Part shown: positions 6,478-7,177 of the stretch, in pieces
Layout: each line of letters starts with the position of its first letter
Position numbering within the stretch: position 1 is the stretch's first letter
NCBI GenBank assembly: GCA_013812565.1
Contig: JACCTF010000106.1
Coordinates: forward strand, 1 to 7,177
Direction of reading: 5' to 3'
Length of the DNA: 7,177 bases
From: Pyrinomonadaceae bacterium
Lineage (GTDB): Bacteria > Acidobacteriota > Blastocatellia > Pyrinomonadales > Pyrinomonadaceae
The notes under the pieces: generated by a model
What the model was told of the DNA's origin: nothing
What the model saw: only the letters and a program-made list of their open reading frames with translations
Databases searched by the model: none
Position numbers and translations under genes: made by a program

Positions 6478-7177
6478 CGGATGTTTAGGAACCCTTCTGT
6501 GCGGCGGATTGTCTCCAGAATAGCTTCAGATTCCTGCGATAATTGTCGGTAACGGTCAGTACTAGGAGTTACTCTGTCTAAATCATCGAGCATACTACGC
6601 CGGGCGTTTGCTAGTGAGTCCAGAGTGTTTCTGACCTCTCTAAAGTGATCGTAGGTTCTGCTATTGATAACAACCGGCATACTATGCATGTCTTGCAATG
6701 CACCGATCAAGTCTTCTTGAGAGAAGCTGTTTTGCAAACTGTTGTGCGCGGTTCGCACGCTGCCCTGCGCGTTTTGCGACAAGTTGCCGCTGTTAAGCAG
6801 TGTGTCGAGCCTTGCCAGCATCTCCTCGCGTGACACTGCCAACACCCGCAACTCGCCTTCCGCCTGCTCGACCGCTTCACGTCCGAGCACCGTCCCAAGC
6901 CGCTGTAAGCCTTGCTCGGTGACTTGGCTGAAGCTACGCTCGGCAGCCTCAGCTAGTAACCTCCGTCCAGCACGTGACCCGCCCTTGAGGAAGTCGAGGC
7001 CGGGGATGATCGCTACCATCGCGATCCCCAACCGCGCCCATCCTCCTTCCTCACCCTGGTAGACATCACCTGCTGCCGCGGCGATGTCTCTGGCATCCGC
7101 GACCTGCCCGAGCACCGGCACCACCCCAACGACGGTCTGCCCAGCTATCGCGCTCCACGTGTTGTTCGAGCTGAAGC
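6474..7177 (-). CDS. Polymorphic toxin C-terminal region with pre-toxin linker (5' partial)
   Basis: The frame is open to the right edge of the window, so only the last 233 residues are visible. Residues 10-66 contain IAGQTVVGVVPVLGQVADA followed by RDIAAAAGDVY, EGGWARLGIAMVAIIPGLDFLKGG. This hydrophobic 'PVLG..AD..D' plus 'IPG.D..K' pattern is the hallmark of pre-toxin (PT-TG-like) linkers just before the toxin in secreted polymorphic toxins. A charged helical stretch follows (about 67-150), then a terminal module with EDLIGALQDMHSMPV, YDHFREVRNTLDSLANARR and a final helical segment ending EGFLNIR. The YDHFREV...L.N.R layout recalls modules catalogued as type 28 polymorphic toxins, but that comparison is from memory and unverified; the activity is unknown. 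H177 within YDHF is a possible functional residue. The delivery domain (RHS, DUF4157 or other) is out of view. The stop overlaps the start of the HEAT-like gene by 4 bp. Confidence 0.75.
   Translation of the reverse strand, partial: FSSNNTWSAIAGQTVVGVVPVLGQVADARDIAAAAGDVYQGEEGGWARLGIAMVAIIPGLDFLKGGSRAGRRLLAEAAERSFSQVTEQGLQRLGTVLGREAVEQAEGELRVLAVSREEMLARLDTLLNSGNLSQNAQGSVRTAHNSLQNSFSQEDLIGALQDMHSMPVVINSRTYDHFREVRNTLDSLANARRSMLDDLDRVTPSTDRYRQLSQESEAILETIRRTEGFLNIR

Noticed and set aside
7000..7028. Imperfect inverted repeat around GGGGATGATCG and CGCGATCCCC
   Set aside because: It lies inside the coding region of the toxin linker, needs mismatches and is explained by codon use.
1..7177. CRISPR arrays, tRNA or rRNA genes, insertion sequences, riboswitches
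   Set aside because: I found no evenly spaced repeats, no tRNA-like T-arm or anticodon pattern, no transposase and no conserved riboswitch core in the short intergenic regions.

Overview
The window is a stretch of bacterial chromosome with medium-to-high GC, roughly 50-62 % in the places I counted by hand. The mix of families suggests Acidobacteriota, perhaps a Blastocatellia-like lineage: a YfbK-type VWA/DUF3520 protein, a 'GNLS'-type winged-helix regulator next to a small multipass membrane protein, a DUF427 protein, and a paired active/inactive M16 peptidase operon. That placement is an inference from gene content; there is no rRNA or other marker gene to confirm it.

Layout. (1) 1-915, plus strand: the 3' part of a VWA-domain protein. 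(2) 921-957: a perfect 14-bp inverted repeat between two convergent genes. (3) 2647-1058, minus strand: a three-gene cluster of a six-helix membrane protein, an overlapping winged-helix regulator and a DUF427 protein. A near-consensus sigma-70-type promoter lies so close to the first ATG that its transcript may be leaderless. (4) 2648-2995: the divergent intergenic region. (5) 2996-5897, plus strand: two M16 peptidase subunits. The first carries the HxxEH zinc site and starts at TTG; the second has lost the zinc site but keeps the Arg/Tyr pair. Neither has a visible signal peptide. (6) 7177-5926, minus strand: the 3' end of a large secreted-toxin-type gene (pre-toxin linker plus helical C-terminal module), overlapping by 4 bp a small HEAT-like repeat protein that is the best candidate for its immunity protein.

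How the genes work together. The two M16 proteins probably form one heterodimeric metallopeptidase that shares its active-site residues across the subunits. The regulator and the membrane protein are translationally linked and probably form one functional unit; DUF427 sits downstream on the same strand. The toxin tip and its neighbour are visibly lower in GC (about 46-50 %) than the linker just upstream (about 61 %), as expected if the C-terminal toxin and immunity cassette was exchanged onto a resident delivery protein. This end of the window is the most likely place for something undescribed, but the N-terminal delivery part lies outside it.
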